Positions 42,886-52,166 of a DNA stretch of 64,000 nt are shown in pieces. The translations under genes were made by a program, and so were the position numbers. The stretch covers positions 248,001 to 312,000 of the forward strand of contig CAYUQJ010000003.1 in NCBI GenBank assembly GCA_964446955.1, written 5' to 3'. The number at the start of each line of letters is the position of its first letter. Position 1 is the stretch's first letter. The notes below the pieces were generated by a model, which was not told where the DNA came from, made no database searches, and was given only the letters and a program-made list of their open reading frames with translations. Source of the stretch: Leptolinea sp964446955. Lineage in GTDB: Bacteria; Chloroflexota; Anaerolineae; Anaerolineales; Anaerolineaceae.

Positions 42886-43617
42886 ATGGATGAAACGCGA
42901 AAACCTTCAAAATCAATACGCCTGGGCGAAGATTATATTCCCTATATTGTCCGTTTATCAAAAAGAGCATCGAGATGGCGTCTTTCTGTAAATGCGGACA
43001 TTGTGGAAGTGGTTTTGCCTGAGGGTTCCCGTTTGAGTCCTGAAAAACTTCTACGTGATTACGCGGAATGGATTCTTGAAAAGCGTCAGAAATTACAGAA
43101 ACGTAAAAAGCGGTTGGAGAAGAGATCATTACCAGAAGGTCAAATTCTATTAATGGGCAGGCCGATGCTGTTGGAGATCAAACAGGCAGGTCTCTCAGGT
43201 AGGCAACAAGTGTCACACTTGCCTGGCAGGTTGCAGGTGGTGGCAGGTAGGAACAAGCCTGCAAGCCTGTTGCAAAAATGGCTTTCAAGGCAGGCAGAGG
43301 CAGCCATTTACAGGCAGGTTCAGATTCGAGCCCTTGAAATGGGTGTAAGACCGTCTCGATTGTCAATCCGCAGCCAACGCACACGCTGGGGATCCTGTTC
43401 ACTAAAAGGCGCCTTAAGTTTTAACTGGCGCTTGATCATGGCACCCCCGGAAGTGCTTGATTATGTTGTTGTACATGAATTGGCGCATATGAAAGAGCAT
43501 AACCATTCGAAAGCGTTCTGGGATATTGTTCGACGGTATTGTCCGGATTATGCGAAACATCGCACCTGGTTAAAACAAAACCAGGCCGCAATGTGGCCTG
43601 GTTTGTTTGAGAGTTAA
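42886..43617 (+). CDS. YgjP/SprT-like metallopeptidase (M48-like)
   Basis: Predicted zinc peptidase of 243 residues. The active site HELAHMKEHNHSKAFW gives His197, Glu198, His201 and the third ligand His207. The segment RSQRTRWGSCS is the family hallmark preceding it. N-terminal half is a beta-rich domain (IVRLSKRASRWRLSV), then a Lys/Arg-rich helix. The coding region 43181-43320 is crowded with GGCAGG/CAGGT words. Its last codons also form a bidirectional terminator hairpin. Confidence 0.9.
   Translation: MDETRKPSKSIRLGEDYIPYIVRLSKRASRWRLSVNADIVEVVLPEGSRLSPEKLLRDYAEWILEKRQKLQKRKKRLEKRSLPEGQILLMGRPMLLEIKQAGLSGRQQVSHLPGRLQVVAGRNKPASLLQKWLSRQAEAAIYRQVQIRALEMGVRPSRLSIRSQRTRWGSCSLKGALSFNWRLIMAPPEVLDYVVVHELAHMKEHNHSKAFWDIVRRYCPDYAKHRTWLKQNQAAMWPGLFES
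43578..43610. terminator. Bidirectional terminator inside the end of the metallopeptidase gene
   Basis: Perfect 10-bp stem AAACCAGGCC (43578-43587)/GGCCTGGTTT (43595-43604) with a 7-base loop, followed by GTTTGA on the plus strand and TGTTTTAACC on the minus strand. It overlaps the last codons of the plus gene and lies just past the stop of the minus gene. Confidence 0.75.
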
Positions 43618-43622
43618 AAGGA

Positions 43623-44339
43623 TTAGTCGTCGCGTCTGCCTAGCAGGAGGAACAGATAGTAGAGTACGGTTGATATGGCCTGTGCGGCAGCGGCCACATA
43701 GGTTAGGGCAGCCGCGTCCAGCACGCTGTGGATGCCTGTCATTTGCTGCATGCCAATAAAACCGCTGGATTCTAAGGCCATCTTCGCGCGCCGTGTCGCG
43801 TCAAACTCTACCGGCAGGGTGATGATTGCAAAGAGGGCGGTAAGGGCAAAGAGGATGAGGCCGAAAATGGCAATTTTCTCACCCATGGTTGAAGACATCA
43901 CCAGACCGACCATAAAAATGATCGGACCAAGCCATGAACCCAACTGCACCGTAGGTACCAGAGCTGAACGAATCTGTAACGGGAAGTAATTCTCCGCGTC
44001 CTGGATGGCATGTCCGGCTTCATGAGCGGCAATGCCTGCTGCGGCTATGGATGGTGTGGAATAAACATCCTGGCTTAACCTCAAGACCTTGGCCTGAGGG
44101 TCATAGTGATCGCTCAACATCCCATTAGTTGGTTCAACCCGTACATCCCGCAGTCCATTAAAATCGAGCATTCGGCGGGCGACTTGCGAGCCGGTGAGTC
44201 CCGTGTAATTTTTCTCCCGGGAATACTTATTAAAAGCTGACTTTACTTTGGCCTGCGCGTACAAACCAAGCAATAAAGCCGGGAGAGCGAATAGTAGATA
44301 AGTAAAATAGGAACTGTACCAGTGAATGGTAGGTAGCAT
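43623..44339 (-). CDS. Membrane zinc metallopeptidase, YugP family
   Basis: Integral membrane protein of 238 residues with the zinc motif HEAGHAIQ (His106, Glu107, His110). One membrane segment lies before it (about 10-28), and three follow (about 125-215). The extended LTGSQVARRMLDFNGL and SDHYDPQAKVLRLS motifs are typical of YugP. Natural substrate unknown. It converges with the YgjP-like peptidase, the two stops being five bases apart. Confidence 0.94.
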   Translation of the reverse strand: MLPTIHWYSSYFTYLLFALPALLLGLYAQAKVKSAFNKYSREKNYTGLTGSQVARRMLDFNGLRDVRVEPTNGMLSDHYDPQAKVLRLSQDVYSTPSIAAAGIAAHEAGHAIQDAENYFPLQIRSALVPTVQLGSWLGPIIFMVGLVMSSTMGEKIAIFGLILFALTALFAIITLPVEFDATRRAKMALESSGFIGMQQMTGIHSVLDAAALTYVAAAAQAISTVLYYLFLLLGRRDD

Positions 44340-44481
44340 TCATTATCCTTTCTTGTGTTGTTGGTATTGTACAACAACCGTAAGATAAAAATATATGAAT
44401 AAAATAAGAAATATGATCCCTATTGTAAAATTGCTGTAAGAATGTCGTATAAATAGTACGATTTCGATCGATTGGTGAAAA

Positions 44482-45180
44482 ATGCCCGGAAACATCCTTC
44501 TGATTGATGATGATAAATTAATGCGCCGCAGCCTGGCTTTTAACCTTCAACAGGCTGGTTACACGACGGTAACTGCTGCAGACGCGGAATCCGGGCTTAT
44601 GCAGGTAAAACAACGCAAACCAGATCTTGTGATTCTGGATATCGGATTGCCGGGGATGGATGGACTGGATGCTTTGAAGATTCTCCGCGACCAGATGGGA
44701 ATTCCAGTCATACTGTTGACGGCGCGCCGCCGCGGCGTGGATGAGATCGTCGGACTCGAACTGGGGGCGGACGATTACATCACGAAACCATTTGACTTTG
44801 ATGTGTTGCTGGCTCATATCAAAGCGGTATTGAGACGGGCCGGGGCCACGCGTGTTGCTGCAATTCCCGTAGAACCTCTTGTCAGGGGTGATCTTATGAT
44901 TGACCCGGCCGCGCATCAAGTTTCCCTTGGTGGTAAACCGCTAATCCTTTCACCGAAAGAGTTTGATGTCCTTTCCATTCTTGCCGCGAATGCCGGAAAG
45001 GTTCTGGCGACCAATGATATTTTGTCGCGGGTGTGGGGCGCCGAGTTCGACGGTCAACCGCAGGTGGTTTATGTGCATATCCGCTGGCTGCGGGAAAAAC
45101 TGGAAGATGATAAGAACGGAACACCACGCATTCAGACGGTACGTGGTGTCGGGTATCGTTTTGTCCCGAGGGAGTCATGA
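44482..45180 (+). CDS. OmpR/PhoB-type response regulator
   Basis: 232 residues. Receiver domain with Asp9-Asp11 acidic pocket, phosphorylation site Asp53 (VILDIGLPG), Thr in LLTARR and Lys in TKPFDFDVL; winged helix about 130-228 with SPKEFDVLSILAANAG and VRGVGYRF. Overlaps the histidine kinase start by four bases (ATGA), so the pair is translationally coupled. The HtrA-type protease gene follows the pair. Confidence 0.95.
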   Translation: MPGNILLIDDDKLMRRSLAFNLQQAGYTTVTAADAESGLMQVKQRKPDLVILDIGLPGMDGLDALKILRDQMGIPVILLTARRRGVDEIVGLELGADDYITKPFDFDVLLAHIKAVLRRAGATRVAAIPVEPLVRGDLMIDPAAHQVSLGGKPLILSPKEFDVLSILAANAGKVLATNDILSRVWGAEFDGQPQVVYVHIRWLREKLEDDKNGTPRIQTVRGVGYRFVPRES

Positions 45181-46586
45181 TTTTGCGGTCATTAAGGCTG
45201 CGTTTGATCTTGAGCAATCTGTTGCCGTTACTGATTGTGCTGCCTTTTGTCGGGTTTCTTATGATTTACCTTTTGGAAACACAGGGGATCGTTGCCGGCG
45301 TATCGCGCGATCTTACTCGACAGGCTGTATTGGTGGCGGATACCGCCGGTTTGCAGCCGTCCATCTGGATGGATCCCAATTCAGCCGATCTATTCCTGAA
45401 ACGGATCAGCCCACGATTGAGCGCCCGTCTGATGCTGCTGGATTCCGGCGGTCGGGTGCTTGCTTCCAGTGAGCCATCCGATGAGGGATTGATCGGAAAA
45501 ATTCTATATACCGGAGAATATCAGTCCGTTGAAGATTTATCCAGGCAGGAAAACATCTCGACCGAGGGGGCTGGAGAGGTGGTTGTCCCTGTTGTTAGAG
45601 CGGACGGGCTCCTATTGGGTTTTGTGCGCATGGATAATCCCTTATCACCCTTATTTGAGCGTTCCAATCAATTGAGACAAGTGGCATTATGGGTGGTTGC
45701 GGCTGGATTGATCTTCGGAGTGGCATTGGGGTGGTTACTGTCACGTGATATCAGCCGTCAGTTGCGGGCTGCCACTGAGGCGGTGACAAATCTGGCTACC
45801 GGGAAAGACCTGGCGCTGCTTGACGGTTCAGATAAATTGGATGAGGTTGGCCGTCTGTATGGAGCGTTTAACACTCTGGTTGAACGTTTGCGAAACCTGG
45901 AAGAAAACAGGAAACGGCTGCTGGCAAACCTGGTCCACGAGCTCGGACGCCCGCTGGGATCATTGCGATCAGCTGTGCATGCTTTGAAGGGCGGGGCGGA
46001 ACAAGACCGTGAATTGCATGCTGAATTACTGGATGGGATGGACGGAGAACTCCGCAGGTTGGACCATCTGGTAGGTGATTTGGCGAATTTGCACAACGAG
46101 TTAGCTGGCACGCTGATCCTAAAGCGGGCTCCACTGGATATCGCGGACTGGCTTCAGAAGATCACAGGCACATACCGGGAGGAAGCCATCAGTCGGGGGT
46201 TGGACTGGTCCTGTGATGTGCCCTCTGATCTACCGGTTATTAACCTGGATAGTGAGTTATTAACGCTGGCTGTACAAAACCTGATCAGTAATGCCATACG
46301 CTATACGCCGGCCGGTGGAAAAGTAAAGATTAAAGGATATTCGGATACGGAATCCCTGTATATTGAGGTCGCTGACACCGGCCCTGGTATAAAGCCTGAA
46401 GAACTTCAGCGGATATTTGAACCGTTCACCCGGGGCAGTTCAGCACGCCGGTTCTCGCAGGGGATGGGACTCGGGTTGACTATTGCCCGAGATATGGTCG
46501 AAGCACATGGGGGCACCTTGCAGGTGGAAAGTGAACCTGAAGCAGGCAGCACTTTTCGGATTCAAATCCCAATTCGCTCGTCTTAA
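45177..46586 (+). CDS. Sensor histidine kinase
   Basis: 469 residues. Two membrane helices (about 15-33 and 160-183) frame an outside sensor domain; then a HAMP domain (to about 240), a dimerisation/phosphoacceptor helix and the HATPase domain (about 355-465). The H-box is ANLVHELGRPLG with His254; the usual HELRTPL is changed to HELGRPL. N-box QNLISNAIRYTP, G1 DTGPGI and G2 GMGLGLTI are present. Cognate regulator is encoded immediately upstream; the protease downstream suggests an envelope-stress stimulus. Confidence 0.94.
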   Translation: MILRSLRLRLILSNLLPLLIVLPFVGFLMIYLLETQGIVAGVSRDLTRQAVLVADTAGLQPSIWMDPNSADLFLKRISPRLSARLMLLDSGGRVLASSEPSDEGLIGKILYTGEYQSVEDLSRQENISTEGAGEVVVPVVRADGLLLGFVRMDNPLSPLFERSNQLRQVALWVVAAGLIFGVALGWLLSRDISRQLRAATEAVTNLATGKDLALLDGSDKLDEVGRLYGAFNTLVERLRNLEENRKRLLANLVHELGRPLGSLRSAVHALKGGAEQDRELHAELLDGMDGELRRLDHLVGDLANLHNELAGTLILKRAPLDIADWLQKITGTYREEAISRGLDWSCDVPSDLPVINLDSELLTLAVQNLISNAIRYTPAGGKVKIKGYSDTESLYIEVADTGPGIKPEELQRIFEPFTRGSSARRFSQGMGLGLTIARDMVEAHGGTLQVESEPEAGSTFRIQIPIRSS

Positions 46587-46685
46587 GGTCACCTTAAACT
46601 ATCCATTAACCCATCATAAAGACAGATGGGATTGTATTTGCTATTATCAATGCTGATCAAATTTCTATTTGTGAGGTGTTTGCAT

Positions 46686-48359
46686 ATGAAACGATTATCT
46701 GTAACGATCAGCATTTTGTTGATTATGACCGTACTACTCTCCGCGTGCAGTTTCGAACTGCCGCAGATATCCAAAACCCGGCCGGTGCCTACTGCGGAAG
46801 CGGGAAACTCTGAATCAGGCGGGGCATCCGTCCCGACCGCAACTATTGTTCCCTCGGTTGAAATGCCGGCGGAAGCGGTTGATACCAGTGCATTGGATGC
46901 CTATCAGGCAACTCTGACGGATGTCTATGAGCGGGTGAATCCATCCGTTGTTAGCATTCAAGTTGCCTCTCGGGTAAACCGGGAGATGCCGGATTTTGAC
47001 CTTCCGTACAATTTTCCTGATTTGCCCGGTTTTTCTGTTCCAGATGAAGAAGGCATGGAACAGCCTCTGCAACAGGGGGTTGGCTCTGGATTTGTTTGGG
47101 ACAGGGAAGGCCACATTGTGACCAATAACCATGTGGTTGATGAAGCCGAAATGATCAATGTGACCTTTTTTGATGGCACTAGCCTGGAGGGAAAGGTCAT
47201 TGGTACGGATAAAAACAGCGATCTGGCTGTTGTCAAGGTGGAAAAGGGCATTGTTGATTTGCAACCCATTGAACTGGCAGATTCGAATAAATTGAAGGTT
47301 GGCAATGTGGTCATGGCAATCGGCAACCCGTTTGGACTTGAAGGCAGTTTCAGTGTGGGTGTTGTGTCTGCCCTTGGCCGATCCCTTTCTGTTGACGGCG
47401 GAATGCTCACCGGAAGTTTTTCCATCCCAGACATCATTCAGACAGATGCCCCCATTAACCCCGGAAACTCGGGTGGTGTGCTGGTGAATACAAAAGGCCA
47501 GGTGGTCGGTGTACCGACGGCGATCGAGTCACCGGTTCGTGCCAATGCAGGCGTAGGCTTTGCCGTACCATCGGCGCTTGTTCAGAAAGTAGTTCCCGCA
47601 TTAATCCAGGATGGTAAGTATTACTACACGTACCTTGGTTTGAGCGGCGGAACATTGACCTCAGATATGGCTCGAGCGATGGATCTGAAAGAAACACAGC
47701 GTGGAATTCTGGTGAATACGATAAATCCGAACACTCCTGCGGATAAAGCCGGTTTGAAGGGCAGCACAAAAGAAACGACCATTCAGGGCGTACCTCTCAA
47801 AGTTGGTGGTGATATCATCACGAGAATTGATGGACAGGAGCTTCGCAAATTTGAGGACCTGGTCAGCTACCTGGCAAGTTCCACGGTTGTTGGACAGAAA
47901 GTAATGCTAGACATTATCCGTGACGGCAAGGAAATGCAGGTTGAAGCTATTCTTGAAGCACGACCTGAGACAGAGAAGACCCCCGAACCGGAGGAAGGAA
48001 CAATCCAAGGGACTGCCTGGATGGGTGTCACTCTGGTCGAATTGAACAAGGATATTGTCAAGGCAATGGATCTGGATCTCGAGACAAAAGGTGTGCTGGT
48101 GACATCTATCGAAAAAGATGGGCCTGCCGATAAAGCCGGGATTAGGGGTGGTGATAAGCCTCTGGAAGTTAACGGAAATGACGTAATGATCGGCGGAGAT
48201 ATTGTGACAGCCTATGATGGTGAACCCATCACAAATATCCGGGACCTCCGCAACCGGGTTTTGCGGGCCAGTCCGGGTGACGAAGTTACCCTGACCGTCC
48301 TGCGAGACGGTTCAGAAAAGGAGCTAAAATTGACTCTGGAAGCCCGTACGGCCGAATAG
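46686..48359 (+). CDS. HtrA/DegP-type lipoprotein protease with two PDZ domains
   Basis: Envelope protease, 557 residues from ATG 46686 (GAGGTG seven bases upstream; an in-frame upstream start is rejected). A signal peptide ends in the lipobox LLSAC (Cys21), so it should be lipid-anchored via Lgt/LspA. A Thr/Pro-rich linker leads to the trypsin-like domain with His149 (NNHVV), Asp179 (NSDLAVVKV) and Ser262 (NPGNSGG). Two PDZ domains follow (about 315-425 and 440-553). It lies 100 bases behind the two-component pair, as in stress-regulated HtrA systems. Confidence 0.95.
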   Translation: MKRLSVTISILLIMTVLLSACSFELPQISKTRPVPTAEAGNSESGGASVPTATIVPSVEMPAEAVDTSALDAYQATLTDVYERVNPSVVSIQVASRVNREMPDFDLPYNFPDLPGFSVPDEEGMEQPLQQGVGSGFVWDREGHIVTNNHVVDEAEMINVTFFDGTSLEGKVIGTDKNSDLAVVKVEKGIVDLQPIELADSNKLKVGNVVMAIGNPFGLEGSFSVGVVSALGRSLSVDGGMLTGSFSIPDIIQTDAPINPGNSGGVLVNTKGQVVGVPTAIESPVRANAGVGFAVPSALVQKVVPALIQDGKYYYTYLGLSGGTLTSDMARAMDLKETQRGILVNTINPNTPADKAGLKGSTKETTIQGVPLKVGGDIITRIDGQELRKFEDLVSYLASSTVVGQKVMLDIIRDGKEMQVEAILEARPETEKTPEPEEGTIQGTAWMGVTLVELNKDIVKAMDLDLETKGVLVTSIEKDGPADKAGIRGGDKPLEVNGNDVMIGGDIVTAYDGEPITNIRDLRNRVLRASPGDEVTLTVLRDGSEKELKLTLEARTAE

Positions 48360-48381
48360 TCATCCCGGATTTTTCTCCCTG

Positions 48382-48428
48382 ACAGGCTCGTCTACTACCG
48401 CCACGTGTAGATGAGCCTGTTCTATTTT
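48382..48428 (+). terminator. Terminator after the HtrA gene
   Basis: Perfect 14-bp stem ACAGGCTCGTCTAC (48382-48395)/GTAGATGAGCCTGT (48407-48420; one G-U) followed by TCTATTTT. Confidence 0.8.
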
Positions 48429-48500
48429 CGATTTATGGCCATCCGGCAGACCGCCTGTATAATTTGATTATTATCAAAATTTTCCTTCAAGGACCGGTCG

Positions 48501-50120
48501 TTGACGATAGCAATTTCCCGGGAAAAGTGGTTACCTATACTATTCTTTACCGTGCTTTTCACGGCAGGCGTGTTGGTATTTCGGGATTACGGTGTACATT
48601 ATGATGAAAAATGCCAGATTGCAATCGGGGTAACGAATTACCGGTATATCAATCAGGGTGATCCGACTCTGCTGGATTTTCAAGATCGGTATTACGGACC
48701 ACTGTTTGAACTGATCATGGTGGTCCTGTTTCACAACATACCGGCACCTGGGATGATTTATGCACGGCATTTTTCAGTTTTTCTCACTTTCTTTGTCGGT
48801 TGTGCCGCGTTTTACTTACTCGCGCGCCGGTTGTTCGGGAAAACAGGTTGGGCACTACTGGCCTGCCTGCTGCTGGTAACCAGTCCGCGGATCTTCGCGG
48901 ATGCTTTCTACAATTCCAAAGACATCCCCTTCATGGTCGTATTGGTCATTGGAATGACCAGCCTGGTCTACTGGTTGGATCTAATCGAAAAAGAAGCATG
49001 CACGCGAACGGTTTGGATGTCAGCCATTCTTCACGCGGTGATATCTGCTGCCGCAGTCGCCATTCGCATACCTGGGCTGTTACTGATGGGGATAACCATC
49101 GGGATCATTGGGTTGTATGGATTGACTAAGCCGGGCCGGCGAAAGGTACTGGCTGTTTTACTGGTTGTGTATACAGTTCTGGCTTTTGTGTTTCTTGTAG
49201 GGTTCATGCCGGTCTTGTGGCACGACCCGGTCGGTGAATTCATTAATGCTATTGGACAAATGAGCCGCTACAACCTGTGGCAGGGATCGATCCTGTTTCA
49301 GGGCAATATATTCCCGGCAAACAACCCGGTTTGGACATATTTACCGGTTTGGATCGGGATTACCACGCCGTACCTACCGCTGGCGGCGTTCATCGTTGGT
49401 TTCCTGATTATGGTCATAACTGCCATCCGTGCCAGACGATCTGGAACGAAAAAGATACTTATCCGTGCAGATGATCTGGCCTGGCTGGCAGTGGTTGCGT
49501 GGTTCATTGTTCCAGTGGCGGCGCTGTACCTTTTCCGGTCTGTTCTTTATGATGCCTGGCGGCAGATGTTCTTTATTTATCCACCTATGGTTCTTATTGC
49601 GGTCTTTGGGATACGGTGGATATTTACCCGGATAGAGAATCGATACAAAAGTAGAAAAACGGGATGGAATCTCGTCTTATTGATACTTTTGTGGGGGACC
49701 TTGATTGCCGGCATTTTGCATCCGCTGGTGTGGATGGTGCGCAACCATCCACACGAGTATGTGTATTTCAACGGGTTGGCAGGTGAGCGGAAAACTCTGC
49801 GCTGGCAGTATGATCTTGACTACTGGGGGCTGTCATATAAGCACGGAATTGATCAGATACTGGCAACTGATAGCCGGGACCATATCAAACTTTCGGCCGT
49901 TAGTCCCCCCGCGTTATATGTGGAATACATGCTGCCGGGTGAAGATGCTGCCCGCCTGACTTTTGTTGACGTGGAAGATGCGGACTATTTCCTGACGAAT
50001 TACCGCTGGCATCCGGATGATTTCCCATACCCGGAAAAGTTCTTTTCGGTTTATGTGGACGAAATGGAGATCATGACCGTATACCGACTGCGGGAACCTG
50101 TCGGGAATTACGGGAATTAA
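48501..50120 (+). CDS. Multi-pass membrane glycosyltransferase (ArnT/PMT-like, GT-C fold)
   Basis: 539 residues with about eleven membrane helices. The first outside loop holds the Asp-Glu pair (GVHYDEKCQ, Asp35-Glu36) typical of GT-C enzymes that use polyprenyl-phosphate sugars. The sequence YNSKDIPFMV and RIPGLLLMG also fit that class. The C-terminal 100 residues are soluble (RWQYDLDYWGLSYKHGID). Probably glycosylates a protein or lipid outside the membrane; the acceptor is unknown. The start is TTG 48501 with AAGGA seven bases upstream. Confidence 0.85.
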   Translation: MTIAISREKWLPILFFTVLFTAGVLVFRDYGVHYDEKCQIAIGVTNYRYINQGDPTLLDFQDRYYGPLFELIMVVLFHNIPAPGMIYARHFSVFLTFFVGCAAFYLLARRLFGKTGWALLACLLLVTSPRIFADAFYNSKDIPFMVVLVIGMTSLVYWLDLIEKEACTRTVWMSAILHAVISAAAVAIRIPGLLLMGITIGIIGLYGLTKPGRRKVLAVLLVVYTVLAFVFLVGFMPVLWHDPVGEFINAIGQMSRYNLWQGSILFQGNIFPANNPVWTYLPVWIGITTPYLPLAAFIVGFLIMVITAIRARRSGTKKILIRADDLAWLAVVAWFIVPVAALYLFRSVLYDAWRQMFFIYPPMVLIAVFGIRWIFTRIENRYKSRKTGWNLVLLILLWGTLIAGILHPLVWMVRNHPHEYVYFNGLAGERKTLRWQYDLDYWGLSYKHGIDQILATDSRDHIKLSAVSPPALYVEYMLPGEDAARLTFVDVEDADYFLTNYRWHPDDFPYPEKFFSVYVDEMEIMTVYRLREPVGNYGN

Positions 50121-50128
50121 GGATGATC

Positions 50129-51247
50129 ATGGAAGTTACTGAAATCCGAAAACTACTCGTGAAAGTACCAGCCTGGGTTGTGGTACTTACTCTGGCGGTT
50201 TTGTACTGCCTGTACATCCTCGCGACCCATGCGTGGGACCCAATGGCTTTTGTTGTGATCGGAAGGGAATATGACCCTGCACACGGGATTGCCAATATGG
50301 GTTATGACGGGCAGTTCGCGTATCAAATTGCCATAAACCCGACAGGCGCAGCGCCTTTATTGGATATTCCGGCATACCGCTACCAGCGTATTCTCTACCC
50401 GGTATTGACCCGTCTGCTCTCGCTGGGAAACTCCAATGTAGTTCCATGGTTGATGATTATGATCAACCTGGCCAGTATGGCTCTGGGCACGCTGGCAACA
50501 GAGAAGATACTCGCATCGCATGGTTATTCACACTGGTACGCGCTGGTCTTCGGGCTGTTCGCCGGGCAGATGCTCTCATTACGCCTGGACCTGACCGAAC
50601 CGATGGCTTTCATGTTGGCCCAGTGGGGTGTGTACCTCTTTGACCGGAAACGTTTGGGCTGGAGCGGGCTGCTCTTTGCCCTTGCCGCGTTGACCCGTGA
50701 GTTGACCTTGCTTTTCCCGGCAGCCTGCGCTATAGCGTTGCTGACCGGCGGCAGGAAGTTGAAAGGGATCGCCTGGGGGTTGGCTGTTGTGATGCCTTTC
50801 ACCCTATGGCAGGTGATTCTACGTTTATGGCTGGGTGAATGGGGCGTCGGTTCGGGCGGCGCACGGGCCAGCTCATTCGAGATCATCCCCTTCAAAGGAT
50901 GGTGGGGATATCACACGGAAGAAATGATGGTATTTGTCCTGTTTTCCGTCTTTGTGCTGGCGGTCGCGTTGATACCGGCTACGACAGGCATTATTACGGC
51001 TGTCAGAGATCTTCTGCGGCGGCGTTTTGGAGCGGGAGTCTGGATTTTGCTATTGAACTGTCTGATCTTTCCGTTTCTTCCAACATCCAATGTGCTTAAT
51101 CCGCCCGGACTGGTGCGAATGGTCATTGGACTGGTGGCAGCTGTGCTGGACTACGGTGCGTTGGAAGGATCGAAAACAGCCCTGCGTTTCAGCGTGTTAT
51201 GGCTGTTCCTGCTGGCTTTTGGAGAAGGATTGGTAGCTATCTATTAA
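50129..51247 (+). CDS. Multi-pass membrane protein, possible glycosyltransferase
   Basis: 372 residues, eight to nine membrane helices. The start is ATG 50129, with AAGGA six bases upstream (an ATG at 50123 overlaps the ribosome site). The first outside loop (GYDGQFAYQIAINP, PAYRYQRILYPVL) resembles the DUF2029/GT87-like membrane mannosyltransferase-type proteins, including a candidate acidic residue in GYDGQ. It follows the GT-C gene by 8 bases and probably works with it; no direct proof of catalysis. Confidence 0.8.
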   Translation: MEVTEIRKLLVKVPAWVVVLTLAVLYCLYILATHAWDPMAFVVIGREYDPAHGIANMGYDGQFAYQIAINPTGAAPLLDIPAYRYQRILYPVLTRLLSLGNSNVVPWLMIMINLASMALGTLATEKILASHGYSHWYALVFGLFAGQMLSLRLDLTEPMAFMLAQWGVYLFDRKRLGWSGLLFALAALTRELTLLFPAACAIALLTGGRKLKGIAWGLAVVMPFTLWQVILRLWLGEWGVGSGGARASSFEIIPFKGWWGYHTEEMMVFVLFSVFVLAVALIPATTGIITAVRDLLRRRFGAGVWILLLNCLIFPFLPTSNVLNPPGLVRMVIGLVAAVLDYGALEGSKTALRFSVLWLFLLAFGEGLVAIY

Positions 51248-51259
51248 GACAATCCGGTT

Positions 51260-51288
51260 TTGTCTCATTCGACCGGTGGCACTATAAT
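51260..51288 (+). promoter_or_regulatory. Promoter of the secreted-protein gene
   Basis: TTGTCT (51260-51265), 17-base spacer, perfect TATAAT (51283-51288), 17 bases before the ATG at 51306. GGGAGG ribosome site lies between. Confidence 0.55.
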
Positions 51289-51305
51289 AATGACCGGGAG
51301 GAAAC

Positions 51306-52151
51306 ATGAAGAGAATATCCGCGTTGATACTGATCTGCCTGGTCACCCTTGCCTGCGCGTTGACCCCAACCGTTGACCAGAGTGCGGTTCAGACGGTTGT
51401 AGCTGAAGAATTGGCCAGGGATATCAAGAGTCCGACCGTGGTACCGACCGGATGGGGAGTTCCCACTTTCCGGCCTCCCATTCAGGTAACGCCGCTGCCG
51501 GCTTCCGTACTATCAACGGAGCCAGTTGGCACACCGATTCCCTCATTGACCATTGCGGTTCCCACTCCCATTCCAGCTGTGATCAAGAAAAATGGATCGA
51601 ACACCGGCTTTGTCCTGGTGCCGGAAATGGTCCCCGGCTACCGTTTTGTGGGGATTACAAATTCGGGTGACGCCGCATTTGCCGTATTTGGTTCGGACGC
51701 GGCAGGTAACAAGCAGCATCAGTTCGTGAATACCACCGGCGCATATTCCGGTTGGCATCTGATCGCCGGTGATCTGATTATCCCGCGGTTTGATGTGGTC
51801 TCCAATGGTGAGTGGACGATCGAACTGCGGCCGGATGTCAAAGATGCCGTCCCTCTGATCACTGCTCCCGCGGGGCACCACGGGGAAGGGGATACGGTTC
51901 TCGCTGTGTATTGTTGTACAGCGCACAGGCCGGATGTAGCCGATTTTACCTATGCCGGGGAAGGAAATTTTTCGGTTTACGCCACCTCAAAGACCGGCGA
52001 ACGTATCGAACTGATCAATCAACAGGGCCCGTATCAGGGACAGGTGGGCATGCCATCGCGATTGGTGTTCCTGGAAGTCTATACCACAGGTGGGTGGGAC
52101 ATGAATATGACCGAGAAACCTGAACCACAACCCGAACAGCCTGCTGAATGA
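51306..52151 (+). CDS. Secreted or lipid-anchored protein of unknown function
   Basis: 281 residues. An N-terminal hydrophobic signal (about 4-17) ends in TLAC, a weak lipobox, so lipoprotein status is likely but not certain. A Pro/Thr-rich linker (about 30-95) precedes a beta-rich C-terminal region (about 100-265) that seems to contain two copies of a sandwich-like unit: VGITNSGDAAFAVFG and FTYAGEGNFSVYATS. Two adjacent cysteines (YCCTAH) lie between. No enzyme motif recognised. Convergent with the VanZ-like gene. Confidence 0.75.
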   Translation: MKRISALILICLVTLACALTPTVDQSAVQTVVAEELARDIKSPTVVPTGWGVPTFRPPIQVTPLPASVLSTEPVGTPIPSLTIAVPTPIPAVIKKNGSNTGFVLVPEMVPGYRFVGITNSGDAAFAVFGSDAAGNKQHQFVNTTGAYSGWHLIAGDLIIPRFDVVSNGEWTIELRPDVKDAVPLITAPAGHHGEGDTVLAVYCCTAHRPDVADFTYAGEGNFSVYATSKTGERIELINQQGPYQGQVGMPSRLVFLEVYTTGGWDMNMTEKPEPQPEQPAE

Positions 52152-52166
52152 GAACCTGTTTTTTGG

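Noticed and set aside
43181..43325. CRISPR-like or transposon array in the CAGG-rich stretch
   Set aside because: The repeats are short, irregularly spaced and in frame with a real protein; no spacers, target duplications or transposase.
51906..51950. Zinc site in the secreted protein (YCCTAH)
   Set aside because: Only one cluster is present without a second ligand set; a disulfide is just as likely.
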